64,000 bases of DNA, taken from the NCBI GenBank assembly GCA_038503035.1, contig JAVSML010038972.1, positions 31,293-95,292 of the forward strand, in the 5' to 3' direction. This stretch comes from Crocodylus rhombifer. Lineage: Eukaryota; Chordata; Crocodylia; Crocodylidae. The notes under the pieces are model-generated. The model was not told the origin of the DNA, made no database searches, and saw only the letters and a list, made by a program, of their open reading frames with translations. Below are positions 46,128 to 56,910 of the stretch, in pieces; the first letter of the stretch is position 1, and each line of letters starts with the position of its first letter. Made by a program: the position numbers and the translations under genes.

Positions 46128-47226
46128 TACTTCTCCCACTTGCTCAGTGTCACAGTGGTGAACCAGGATGGAAAGGGGTATGCTGTTGATCGATTTCTCT
46201 ACTGGCAGGTCTGTTGGGTTCCCCCTCCATTTGGCGTAAGAGTAAAACTCTGAGCTACGTGGAACCTTTTTCTTAGTCAGCACAATACCATTCCTATTCC
46301 ACCTCCTCCTGCTTTACTGTCTGTTTGCCTTATAAATAGCTGATGCTTTGAAATGAATCCCTTGTAAGTTCAGCCAACTTAGTTCCAGCTCGGTCAGCAT
46401 TAGAAACTAGTTCTATTACAATTTTCCGGCAGCATCAGCTTCTTTACAGATTTTCCTCCTCAGTTATTACTTATTGTGTGTTTAAATTTATTGTGTGTTA
46501 AATTCTATCCTTTTACACAGTTGCCCTTTCTGTACTTTTGTCTGCTGAACTAAGAAAAACGGGTTTAAACAACGAAAACTTTGCCATGGTTCATTGAAAT
46601 AAGTATATGCTTATTTAATTTTTCTTGCTCAATTTGCTATCTTTTCTTCTTTGGAAAAGTTTTGTGGACTCACCTAAGATTTCAGATTATTTGGAATAAT
46701 TTGAAATACTTTCTTAGCTCTTGGAGAGAGCTGGTTTAGCTTTACTGAACGGCTGACGCATAGAAAATGAGTGCTGTGTTGATTGTTATGATGCCCCTTC
46801 TATAGGTAATAATCACTGTAATTGCCCCTGCCTGTTGTCAAATGCTGAGCATGGTTGATACTTCAAATATATTCTCTTCTTGGGTTTAGCTGTGTTTTCT
46901 GCTTTATCCAAGTTTAATAATGTTTAGCCTTCTCACTCTTCATTCCTGAGAACCTTTTTATTTTATCTCAGCTGACCTTGCCTTGACAGACTGAGCACGG
47001 ATTTCCTCCACGGGATCTCTCCTGTAACTTTAAGTAATGTCTTGTGCTGATTTGGGGGATTGAGTTTGTAATTCCATCACTTATTTTCAAAGACAGGTCC
47101 ATCTTGTGAATATTTTCTCTCTTCCTGGATGTGATCCAGTTTTTTTGTGGTAGAATACACTTTACAGAGCTTCTAAATGAATGTTGTTTTCAAGGTCACC
47201 TTTACTTTTAAGTACTGCTCAGCTGG
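46128..47226. other. Intron stretch, no feature recognised
   Basis: AT-rich, nothing identifiable. Confidence 0.6.
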
Positions 47227-48805
47227 TTCATAGAATCATAGAAGTCAGGTCGGAAGGGACCTTGTAGATCTTCAAGTCCAATCCCCCGCCTGGGCAGGAG
47301 AAAAACTGGGCTCAAATGACTCCAGCCAGGTAGGCATCAAGCCTCTTCTTAAAGCCCCCCCCAGGGCAGGAGCCAGCACCACTTCCCTTGGAAGTTGGTT
47401 CCAGCTCCTAGCCGCCCTGACTGTGAAGTAACACCTCCTGATGTCTAATCTAAACCTCCTCTCCAACAACTTGTGGCCGTTATTCCTTGTTATGTGGGGG
47501 TGGCGCTAGGGGAAACAAGGTCTCTCCCAAACCCTTCTGGTCCCCCCCAGTGAGTTTATAGACGGTCACCAGGTCCCCCCTCAGCCTTCGCTTGTGAAGG
47601 CTGAACAGGTTCAGGTCCCGCAGTCTCTCTTTGTAGGGCCTGCCCTGTTGTCCCTGGATCATGCGGGTGGCCTCCTCTGGACCCTCTCCGTGTTGTCCAC
47701 ATCCCTCCTGAAGTGCGGCACCCAGAACTGGACACAGTACTCCAGCTGTGCCCTGACCAGTGCCGCATAGAGGGGGAGGATCACCTCCTTGGACCTGCTC
47801 GAGGTGCACCTGTGGATGCACAACAAGGTCCGGTGAGCCCTGCCAACCGTGACCTCGCATTGTCGGCCCATGTTCATCTTGGAATCAATAATGACTCCAA
47901 GATCCCTTTCCGCCTCCGTTCTCTCCAGAAGGGAGTTTCCCATCTTATAAGTGTGCTGCTGGTTACTGCTGCCCAAGTGCAGCACCCTGCACTTGTCAGT
48001 ATTGAAACGCATCCTGTTTTTGTTAGCCCACCCCTGCAATCTATCCAGGTCTTGCTGCAGTCTTTCCCTCCCTACTAACATGCTCACATCACCCCAAATT
48101 TTGGTATCATCAGCAAATTTAAACAGGGTGCTTTTCGCCCCATCGTCCAAATCGCTGATAAAGAAATTGAACAGCACGGACCCAAGGACTGAGCCCTGGG
48201 GGACTCCGCTGCCCACTTCCCCCCAGGTCGAATATGACCCATCCACCACCACCCTGTGAGTACGACCCTTCAGCCAATCTGCAATCCATCTGACTGTGGC
48301 ATCAATGCCACAGTCACCCAATTTTTTAATGAGGATGGGGTCGGAGACGGCGTCAAAGGCCTTGCTGAAGTCCAGAAAGACTACGTCCACAGCGACACCT
48401 GCATCCAAGGCTTTTGTGACCTGATCATAAAAAGCAGTCAGGTTGGTCTGACAGGACCTGCCCCTAATGAAACCGTGCTGGTTGCCCTTGAGCATCATCC
48501 CTGAAGCCGGCCCATCGCAGGTGTGCTCCTTGATGATCTTCTCAAAGAGTTTCCCTAGGATTGAGGTAAGACTGATGGGTCTATAGATGCCCAGGTCCTC
48601 CCTTCTCCCTTTTTTAAAAATGGGGACCACGTTGGCTATCTTCCAATCATCTGGCACCTGGCCCGAGCACCACGAGCGGTCGTAAAGCCGTGCCAAGGGC
48701 CCTGCAATAACCCCTGCTAGCTCCCTCAACACCCTGGGGTTGGAGAGCATCTGGACCCGCTGATTTGAACATGTCCAGCCCCTCCAGAAGCTAACTCAGT
48801 CCTCC
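47227..48805 (-). pseudogene. CR1 LINE with reverse-transcriptase domain, copy f
   Basis: On the minus strand a 363-codon frame (47659-48750) covers the CR1 reverse transcriptase. Motifs are NVVPIFKKGRRED, the YRPISLTS region, HGFIRGRSCQTNL, VFLDFSKAFDAVSD (first catalytic Asp region), SGVPQGSVLGSVL and FKFADDTKIWGD (catalytic Asp pair). A frameshift at about 47660-47700 moves the C-terminal part ([20 protein letters not shown]) to another frame, and another break follows near 47470. The 3' end on the plus strand reads TTCATAGAATCATAGAAGTC. The 5' end is truncated near 48805, before the RT. It is inactive as it stands. Confidence 0.92.
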
Positions 48806-48911
48806 CCAACCTGGGGAAATGGTTGCATTCAGTAACAATCAAAGTCCCTTTCAATTCAGAGCTAATAACATAAAAGATGTAGGTTTCTCTCTCCTTTTAA
48901 TGTATTCTTTT

Positions 48912-50712
48912 ATAGTTTCATAGTTTCATAGTTTGTAGGGTCGGAAGGGACCTGAGCAGATCATCTAGTCCGACCCCCTGCCATGGCAGGAAAGAATACT
49001 GGGGTCAAATGACCCCAGCAAGATGTTCATCTAGCCTCCTCTTAAACACCCCCAGGGTAGGAGCCTGCACCACTTCTCTTGGAAGCTGGTTCCAGACCCT
49101 AGCCGCCCTGACCGTGAAGTAGCGCCTCCTGATATCTAACCTAAACCTACCCTCTGCCAGCTTGTGACCGTTATTCCTGGTCACTCCTGGCGGTGCTCGG
49201 GGGAACAGGGACTCCCCCAATGCCTGCTGGTCCCCCCGACTAGTTTATAACAGGCCACAAGATCCCCCCTCAGCCTTCTCTTTTGGAGGCTGAACAGATT
49301 CAGGTCCCGCAGCCTGTCCTCATAGGGCCTGCCCTGCTGTCCCCTGATCATATGAGTGGCCCTCCTCTGGACCCTCTCCATGCTGTCGACATCCCTCTTG
49401 AAGTGCGGTGCCCAGAACTGGATGCAATACTCCAGCTGCGGCCTGACCAGTGCCGCATAGAGGGGGAGGATCGCCTCCTTGGACCTGCTCGAGATGCATC
49501 TGTGGATGCATGACAAGGTGTGGCTGGCCTTCCTGACTGCATCCCCACACTGCCGGCCCATGTTCATCTTGGAGTCAATGATGACTCCCAGATCCCTTTC
49601 CGCCTCCATGCTGACAAGAGGGGAGTTCCCTAACCTGTAGGTATGGTGCTGGTTGTTCCTCCCGAGGTGCATCACCTTGCACTTGCCTGTGTTGAAACCC
49701 ATCCTATTCTCGTCTGCCCACCCTTGTAACCTGTCTAGGTCTGATTGTAGTCTGTTGCATCCTTCCAATGTTCCCACGTCCCCCCACATCTTAGTGTCAT
49801 CAGCAAATTTGAACAAGGTGCTTTTTACCCCCTCATCCAAATCACTGATGAAGATGTTGAACAGTGCGGGCCCAAGGACCGAGCCCTGCGGACCCCCACT
49901 GCCCACGTCCTTCCAGGTTGAGAAGGACCCATCCACTACCACCCTCTGGGTGCGGCCCTCCAGCCAGTTGGCGACCCAGTTGACTGTGTGGGTGTCTACA
50001 CTACAGCCCCCCAGTTTCTTAATGAGAACAGGGTGAGAGACAGTGTCAAAAGCCTTCTGGAAGTCCAGGAGGACTATATCCACTGCTACCCCTGCATCTA
50101 ATGATCTGGTGATCTGATCATAAAAGGCCACCAGGTTGGTCTGATAGGACCTTCCACTGATGAACCCATGTTGGTTGCCCCTAAGCATGCAGTCTCCTGC
50201 TGGCCCCTCCTGGATGTGTGCCAGCATAATTTTCTCGAACAGCTTGCCTAGGATTGAGGTGAGACTAACCAGCCTATAGTTTCCTGGGTCCTCCTTCCTG
50301 CCTTTTTTGAAGATGGGGACCACGTTCGCCCTCTTCCAGTCCTCCGGTACCTCACCAGAGCACCACGAGTGCTCATAAAGTTGTGCCAGGGGACTTGCAA
50401 TGACCTCGGCCAGTTCCTTTAGAACTCTAGGGTGGAGATCGTCTGGGCTGGCTGACTTGAATACGTCCAACCCCTCCAGAAGCTCCCTAACTAAATCCTT
50501 GCTAACCCGTGGCCCAGGTGTGCCTCCCCCGGGCCCGAGGGGGGCCCAGCAGGAAGGTGGCTGTTCTGGTCCCTACTTAGGAAGACGGAGGCAAAGAAAT
50601 TGTTAAACATGTTAGCTTTGCCATCTGGTGTGACGACTAAGTTACCCATGTCGTCCTGCAAGGGCCCCACATTACCCGGGACCTTCTTTTTACCCCCTAC
50701 GTATTTAAAACT
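48912..50712 (-). pseudogene. CR1 LINE with near-intact reverse transcriptase, copy g
   Basis: On the minus strand a 429-codon frame (49181-50470) spans the whole reverse transcriptase: NVVPIFKKGRKEDPGNYR, HGFISGRSYQTNL, VLLDFQKAFDTVSH, SGGPQGSVLGPAL and FKFADDTKMWGD, then [21 protein letters not shown] frameshift near 49200 separates the last 71 codons (49005-49220, LDIRRRYFTVRAARVWNQLP). SGGPQGS where relatives have SGVPQGS may be a damaging change. The tail TAGTTTCATAGTTTCATAG with GTTTGTAGGGTCGGAAGGGA marks a different subfamily from copy f. The 5' truncation is at about 50712. It is the least decayed CR1 here but is not active. Confidence 0.93.
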
Positions 50713-51004
50713 ATTTTAGTTAGTAGATGGCTCTCAGTTCATCCAGTCTCCAGCCTTTTCTGTAATTTTTATATCTTCAACAGGTATTTGGTAAACACTG
50801 GATATTAGAATGCTGAAATAACTGAATATATATTTTTTCTTCGGAAATACTTCACTTCTTGTAAGGCAACATCATCTTTTGGCATTTAAGAGCATAATTT
50901 AGGTTTCTACTAGAGACAATTCTTTTCCATTTGGACATACATGGTAACAGTAGTTCACACATTGTTTTCCTGCACATCCCTGCCTTTTGTATAGGACTCT
51001 CAGG

Positions 51005-51475
51005 CTAGGAACAGAAATGACACACAAACTGGTATAAGTGATCAGAAACCAATTCATCTCTGTGACACAACAGTAGTTCAGTGCACGTAAACTGTTTTCA
51101 GAATGGCCCAAACCAGTTTCAGATAAACCTGGATGGATGTTACGTTAGATTTAACTGATTTAGGTTGAATTTGTTCATTGAACTTCTGTCCCAGATCCCC
51201 TCCAGGTTCAAATTAACTCACAGTCCCTCCAGCATCCCATGATGCTTTGCACCTCTTTTGCAACCGTCCTCCCCTCACAGGGTGGGCAGGCTAGCCATGA
51301 CCTAAGTTGACTGCTCCAGCCAAGCAGGGAGGCATACTCTAGGACCACCCCCCAGTGGCTGCTTTTTGGGAATCAAAAGTGAATGTCTGTTCACTTGCTT
51401 ATCAATGCAGCATAGATTAACCTGCAAAGATTGAATGGGTTCAGCCTCAGGATTTTTGAGTGTTTGTACTTAGCC
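51005..51475 (+). mobile_element. R2-family TIR element, copy d
   Basis: Starts TAGGAACAGAAATGACACAC and ends GAGTGTTTGTACTTAGCC. It aligns along its length with split copy b (CAAGCAGGGAGGCATRCT, GAATGTCTGTTCACTTGCTT). It is 471 bp. Confidence 0.78.
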
Positions 51476-51494
51476 TCTCTTTATAAACCAAAGC

Positions 51495-52790
51495 TAGGGA
51501 CAGACATTCAAAAAGCCTGAACCTGAATTGTTTCAATCTTTGCAGGTTAGTCTAGATTGAACCAATTTGGAAGTGGATAGACATTCATTTTTGATTCAGG
51601 AAATGCAGGTACATGCCTGCAGTGACTCAAGCTAGCAGCAGGGGGCGCTAGAGTGAGCCCTTCCTTCCCTTCTACAGTGCTGAGCTGGTGGGGGGGGCAT
51701 GGCCAGGCCACAGCAGGACACTATGATTAGGAAGGTGTTTAAACTTCCACTCTGGCCTGCAGTCCCCAGCCAAGGTGTGCCTGCGAGGGGAGAGGGGAGG
51801 GGGCGGGGAAGCAGCCCTCACCAGACTTTTTCTCCCTGCTCACTGCTCAAGGGGTGTGAGTGTCAGCTAGCATTCTGAGGCAATCAGAGGTGGGGGAGGG
51901 GGAGCAAGGCAGAACTGCTTGTGTGGAGTTCATGCAGCTGTTGATGATATTGAGCTTTTCAATCTCCCTCTTCCTGCTTCTTCATGCTGTCTGCAGCAAA
52001 CTGATGGCACTCACAGTTCCCATGCATTGCAAATCAGGTCATTTCTCACACCTCTCTCTGTTCCCTCTCAAGCACTGTCAAATTTCACCCTTTAAAGCAA
52101 GTCAGGAGGCAGCTTATCAGAGCACAAAGCTTATCAGCCCATCAAGAAAATCAAAAACAGCTTTTTCCAAGGCATTTGTAAGGAAGAACAGAGGGACATT
52201 ACCAGCTGACCTGCTGATTAATTCCCAAAAGCCCTATACAGACACCATTCTGTCTGCCTTTGTTCCAGTGAAATTGGAGATCCACACACACATACACACC
52301 TCTCAGCATTAGCTAGCATGGGAGTGGTGTCGTGACTGTGCCCAGATACCAACAGGGGTCCATGCCACTGGCGTCTATGCTGTGGGAGAGAGGAGGGAAT
52401 CCCTGCTGGAGCAGCAAGAGGGGAACCAGGCAGATGCTGCCGTGCCTGCAGTCTCCACCTCCTTCTCAGCAAGACGGAGCTCCAGCTGGAGAGAAGAGGG
52501 GCAGGGCCAGTCCTGTTCTTTGGACCAGACAGCCCAGTCCAGGGCTAAAAAGCATGCTGGGATGCTGGGGGACTCTGATTTAACTTAAACCAGGAAAGGG
52601 TCTGGGACACAAGTTTCATAAACTGGTTTGACCCAAATCAGTTAAATCTGATACTCCATTCAACCAGGTTTATCTTAAACCAGTTGCGGTCATTTTGAAA
52701 CTAGTTTATGTGTCCTGAACTTCTGTTCTGTTACAGGCTTAAACCAGTTTCTGATCATTTAAACTAGTTTATATGTAACTTCTGTCTCCA
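51495..52790 (-). mobile_element. R2-family TIR element, copy e, longest, inverted relative to d
   Basis: The plus strand starts TAGGGACAGACATTCAAAAA, the reverse complement of the family 3' end, and closes with GTTTATATGTAACTTCTGTC, the reverse complement of the family 5' end. At about 1.3 kb it has extra core sequence absent from other copies, but I see no long transposase frame in it. It lies 19 bp from copy d in opposite orientation. Superfamily is uncertain; the TAGGGA ends resemble hAT, but no convincing target duplication was found. Confidence 0.75.
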
Positions 52791-54303
52791 GCTCAAGAGT
52801 GGGATCTAGCTTTTATTCATAAATGTTGGAAATGGTCTTAGATTCAGGAGAATCCTCTATGTATTTTGTAGGGTTGAGGAGAGCCAGACTATTAATGGTT
52901 TTGAATGCCACAGACTTGAGAGTGGCTGCTACACATCATATAGGTGATTCCATCTAATCATTATCCTCAAAAAGTGCATAAAATTTAAACTTTGCTTGCT
53001 TCCCTCACTACTATTCTTCACATCCTGATGAACATCTAGGGTTAATCATTAAAGTGATGCTTATTTAAACCACAAGACTCCATTTAATGCTAGAGGATGC
53101 CATTCAGCCATTACCCTAGGACCTCCTTTAAAAAATGTTCTCTTTGATATTGTTTGCTCCTCCAACAGTAGGAAGAAGGATCTATAATAGCTGTAAACTT
53201 GATTTTTGGTGGGGGGGGTGCAAGTTATTCACCCATCTCTGAGATAAAATAATCCCATTTCCCCCTAAATTTATAGCAGGCTGTAATTCTTCAAAAAGTT
53301 CTGTGGGACAATAGTAAACCGTAAAGAAAAAATGCAAGTGGGGGATAAAAAATAAAAATAAATGCCCCGGTATTTATCGAGTACCCAGGAGTGGAACCTA
53401 ATCTCTACTGAAAGAAGGAAATATTGCACAGATCTTAGATAAGTGCCATAAATGAATATCCTGATCCATACATTGTACTTAAATGATTACTCACATTCAT
53501 CGGCTACCCTTTCATCTCCACAATGATATTATACAAATATTAATTTTCCTGGAACCTTTCTGACTCCTTCCAGGAGTTTTGCCAGCGACTTCACTGGGAA
53601 CAGGACCAGACCTTATATTAATCAAATATCTGAGAGGCTGTGGTGGAATTTGGGCTTTTACTGCGGCTTGTTTAAGTGGTCCCCTGCTGGTACCAACCCG
53701 ATTTCTGGCAGTGTGAGCGGCTGACCAACTGAAGTTCTATTGATCGAAATGGAATAATGCTTCTCAGTGGTGAGCCACTTCTTATCTATTTTCTGCCTTA
53801 CTTCCACCTCCCCCCAGGAAAAAAACTCTCACTTTTCAGTCCTAGAATTTGTCATTTAATAGGCTTATTTTGTAGTGACATTTTAGTTTTGAATCTGCTG
53901 GACGCTTATCAAAACTCATCCATCTTTCAAGACTGCCTAACCCCATCTTAGAAGAATGGAAAAGCAGAAAATGGATATGTACGCTGGAAAAAAACTGCTT
54001 CTGCTGGGAGCATGGCTATAAAGGATTGGCATATGCAGAAACTTGATAGAGGTTTACAGCCCAAACCACCCCTAGGTACTTCACAAAAGCACCTCTAGCT
54101 CTTGCGTTGATTAGCTTCTGTGGCACGATTGCTACAATTTAAAAACTTTTACTGATTTGCATATGTTGACAATTATTTTAACAGTAGCATCCTGATTATA
54201 CTAGCGTGTTAGTCCCAGATAGGGTGTATTATTTTGTGGCTTTAGGAATAGTTATAGCCTCTGGGTTCTTTTAACCAGGGCACTAATCACTTCTGATTAA
54301 AAA
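52791..54303. other. Intron stretch, no feature recognised
   Basis: A motif GCCAGCGACTTCACTGGGAA near 53581 recalls the old amniote repeat noted elsewhere. Otherwise nothing. Confidence 0.6.
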
Positions 54304-54317
54304 ATATACACACACGT

Positions 54318-54385
<68 letters not shown>
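54304..54385 (+). repeat. (CA)(GT)n(AT)n compound microsatellite
   Basis: Short CA repeats, an ACGTACGT centre, about 17 GT units and then about 18 TA units. The open frame reading CVCVCVYIYIYI is an artefact. Confidence 0.97.
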
Positions 54386-54387
<2 letters not shown>

Positions 54388-56328
54388 CATTTCACCTTAG
54401 CCTCTGTTTTGTTTGCCCTGAAGAAAAAATGAAAATTAGATTTTGGTATGTAAGAAATGTTGGAAGGCCACATAATAAACATAAAATCCTTTTCATTACT
54501 ATAGCATTTTATTTAACAACCTGATTATTACAGCTTTACTCTTTCCATTTGATTAGTTGGCAGTGTTTATATTCATCTTACCAGCTGTTTCCTGCAATGA
54601 ATCTCCATTTTTTTGTTTCAAGCCTATCAGGATTTTCTGCGCTTCTTTTTCTCTACAAGCAACTAATTTTCCCAGGCTGTATTTTTCAGTGGCAAGGGAA
54701 TGGAAACTAAATTTTGTCTGCTATTTGATGCATTTTCATCATATCACTGAAGGAAACTGTGGTGAAAGTCAGCTTGCTAAATCAATAGAATCGCTACCAT
54801 AATAAACCTGAAACATATTTTCCCCCCTTACATGGTAAGGCATCATGCATAATAAACTGTATATTTGCAGCTGAAACAAAGTTGTGTCCATCTGTTGGCA
54901 CCGATTTTGAAAATTGGGCCATGTAGTCAGAAGGATCAGGCTACAATTGGGCAGTTTACCGGGTTGGGGCAGCAGCACTAGAAGTGGTCTTTAGTTTCTA
55001 AGAGTGATCCATTTCCCTTGCAACATATAAAGTGTAGTTATGTTAATATGTATTTTATAATGCTGCCTAAAAGTAGCCATACTGCATAGATTCATGTTTA
55101 AATCAGTAGCAGGAGCACATATTGGGCGACTATTGATGACCTGTCATTGGTAGTAAAGATGCCTAGCTGAACCTCATTTACTTGACCTTCTGTGCTAAGC
55201 GTGACATATTTCAATTTATTCCGTATTGCCAATACTTAAATTTTACCTGAATGAGACAAAAAAGGCTCTGTGCAGACAGCCCTCTTACTAAGAGCTTATT
55301 TTTGTCTTGAAATACACATGCTTCCAGTGAAGCCCAATGGAAAACCCACTCCATGACAAAGAGCCCAGCGGTATAAATACCTAACCCTAGTCCTTGAACT
55401 TCATAAACCAATCCACCCTTTATAGAAATGCAGTTTTTGTGTCAGAGGTTACAAAGAAAGGAAATGAACATTGTCTCTGCAGCAAAAGTTTTGACCAAAA
55501 AATGTCATTGCCAAAAATGGTATTTTGGGGAAACGGAAGTTTGAGGAGGAAAGTCTTTTTTATTTTTAATTCTTCACTTGACATTGAAAACATAAGCAAG
55601 AATTAAATTTTAAAAATGTAAATTTTTTGTTTGGTTTGGGCTTTAAAACTGAAGCATTTTCAAGCTTTTGGAGTTTTTGTTTTTCTGGCTGGTTTTTCTT
55701 TTTTTAGTCACTGAATACAATGGAACAAGTGATGCCCACATTTTGTATCTTAGTATTTTATTTAGTGTTACAAATTAAAATGAGGGAAAAAACCCAGTTC
55801 CCTTCTGAGTTTTGCAACAGAAAAAGACTGTTAATAGTCAAATCTTTCTGTGAAGTTCTTTTTCCAGTTCTGTCTGTAATTCTTGTTACCATGGCCTCAA
55901 ACACTTGCAGGAAATTAGGTTAAGTTAGGTTAAGGGATAAATCACTGTGCCATCATTCAGATTTTGGTTCCTAGCACAGGTTGGCTGTTACATATATAAA
56001 AAAAAACAAATCCTAAAAATGATTAAAGTGGACATTAACTAAGGCAGAAGTGGATGGCAGGAGTTTAGACTGGAAGCTGTTGGGGACAAGAACCACCTTT
56101 AGAGTCTGGGTTTATACAGCACCCAGCACACCTGGGTGCTGCTCTGTGACTAAGGAGTTGGCAGGCCACAAAGGGATTGGCTGTGCCCTTTTAAGCAATG
56201 GATGCACTCTCCTGTGTCACACCAGAGCACTCTGTGTTATGCCTCTCATAGACTGTCTTCTAACAACACAGTATGATGGTGTGGGTTTCTACGCTCTGCA
56301 ATGCAGACTGATATAACATGACTTACGT
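54386..56328. other. Intron stretch, no feature recognised
   Basis: Nothing identifiable. Confidence 0.6.
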
Positions 56329-56910
56329 CAGGGGTCGACTGACCTGCCTCCGACCCCACGGCTGGTAAAGCCCCACCTCCTAGCAGTGGCAGTGGCTCTT
56401 AGTGGTGGGTTGGCAGGCTGCTCGGTGCGCTGCATCATGCCCCATCTTGCGCTGGGCTGGGACTGGACGGCCACAGCAAGAGGAAGCTGGGGGGGGGGGG
56501 GGGGTGCAAAGGAGGCCGCACAGCCTGGCTCTAGCCTGGCCCTGTCCTGGCAGAGCAGAGTGAAGCAGTGCTGAGCGCAGCCCTCTCTCAGGCTCCCAGC
56601 CACGGCTGCTGGGCCAGCTAGGATCACTTGGAGGGCCCAATCTGGCCTGGCAGCTGCTGCTGGGAGCCTGAGGAGATAGGGCTGCACCCTGCACCACTCT
56701 GCTCTGCCTGGGACAGGCAAGGCTGGGCAGCCGCGTCTGCACACACCCCCTGCCCAGCTTCCTGTTGGTGCTTGGGGGCATGATGGGGCATGATGCAGCA
56801 TGCCGAGTAGCCATCCCACCTACCCACCACTGGCTGCTGCCACTGCTAGGAGGTGAGCTTTTGCCAGGGGTGGGGGGCGGGGATGGTGGCACCCAGGTCA
56901 ACCAACCGTG
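56329..56910. mobile_element. GC-rich inverted-repeat element (MITE-like)
   Basis: The left end CAGGGGTCGACTGACCTG and the right end CCAGGTCAACCAACCGTG are imperfect inverted repeats, and similarity extends over 120 bp. For example CACCTCCTAGCAGTGGCAG at about 56368 pairs with CTGCCACTGCTAGGAGGTG at 56836, and CTGCATCATGCCCCATC pairs with GATGGGGCATGATGCAGC. A run of 16 G lies at about 56490. No target duplication was clear. Frames of 163 and 188 codons on the minus strand are by-products. Confidence 0.7.

Noticed and set aside
49653..50036. Plus-strand frames opposite the CR1 reverse transcriptases (also 47713-48504)
   Set aside because: Antisense shadows of the minus-strand CR1 coding regions.
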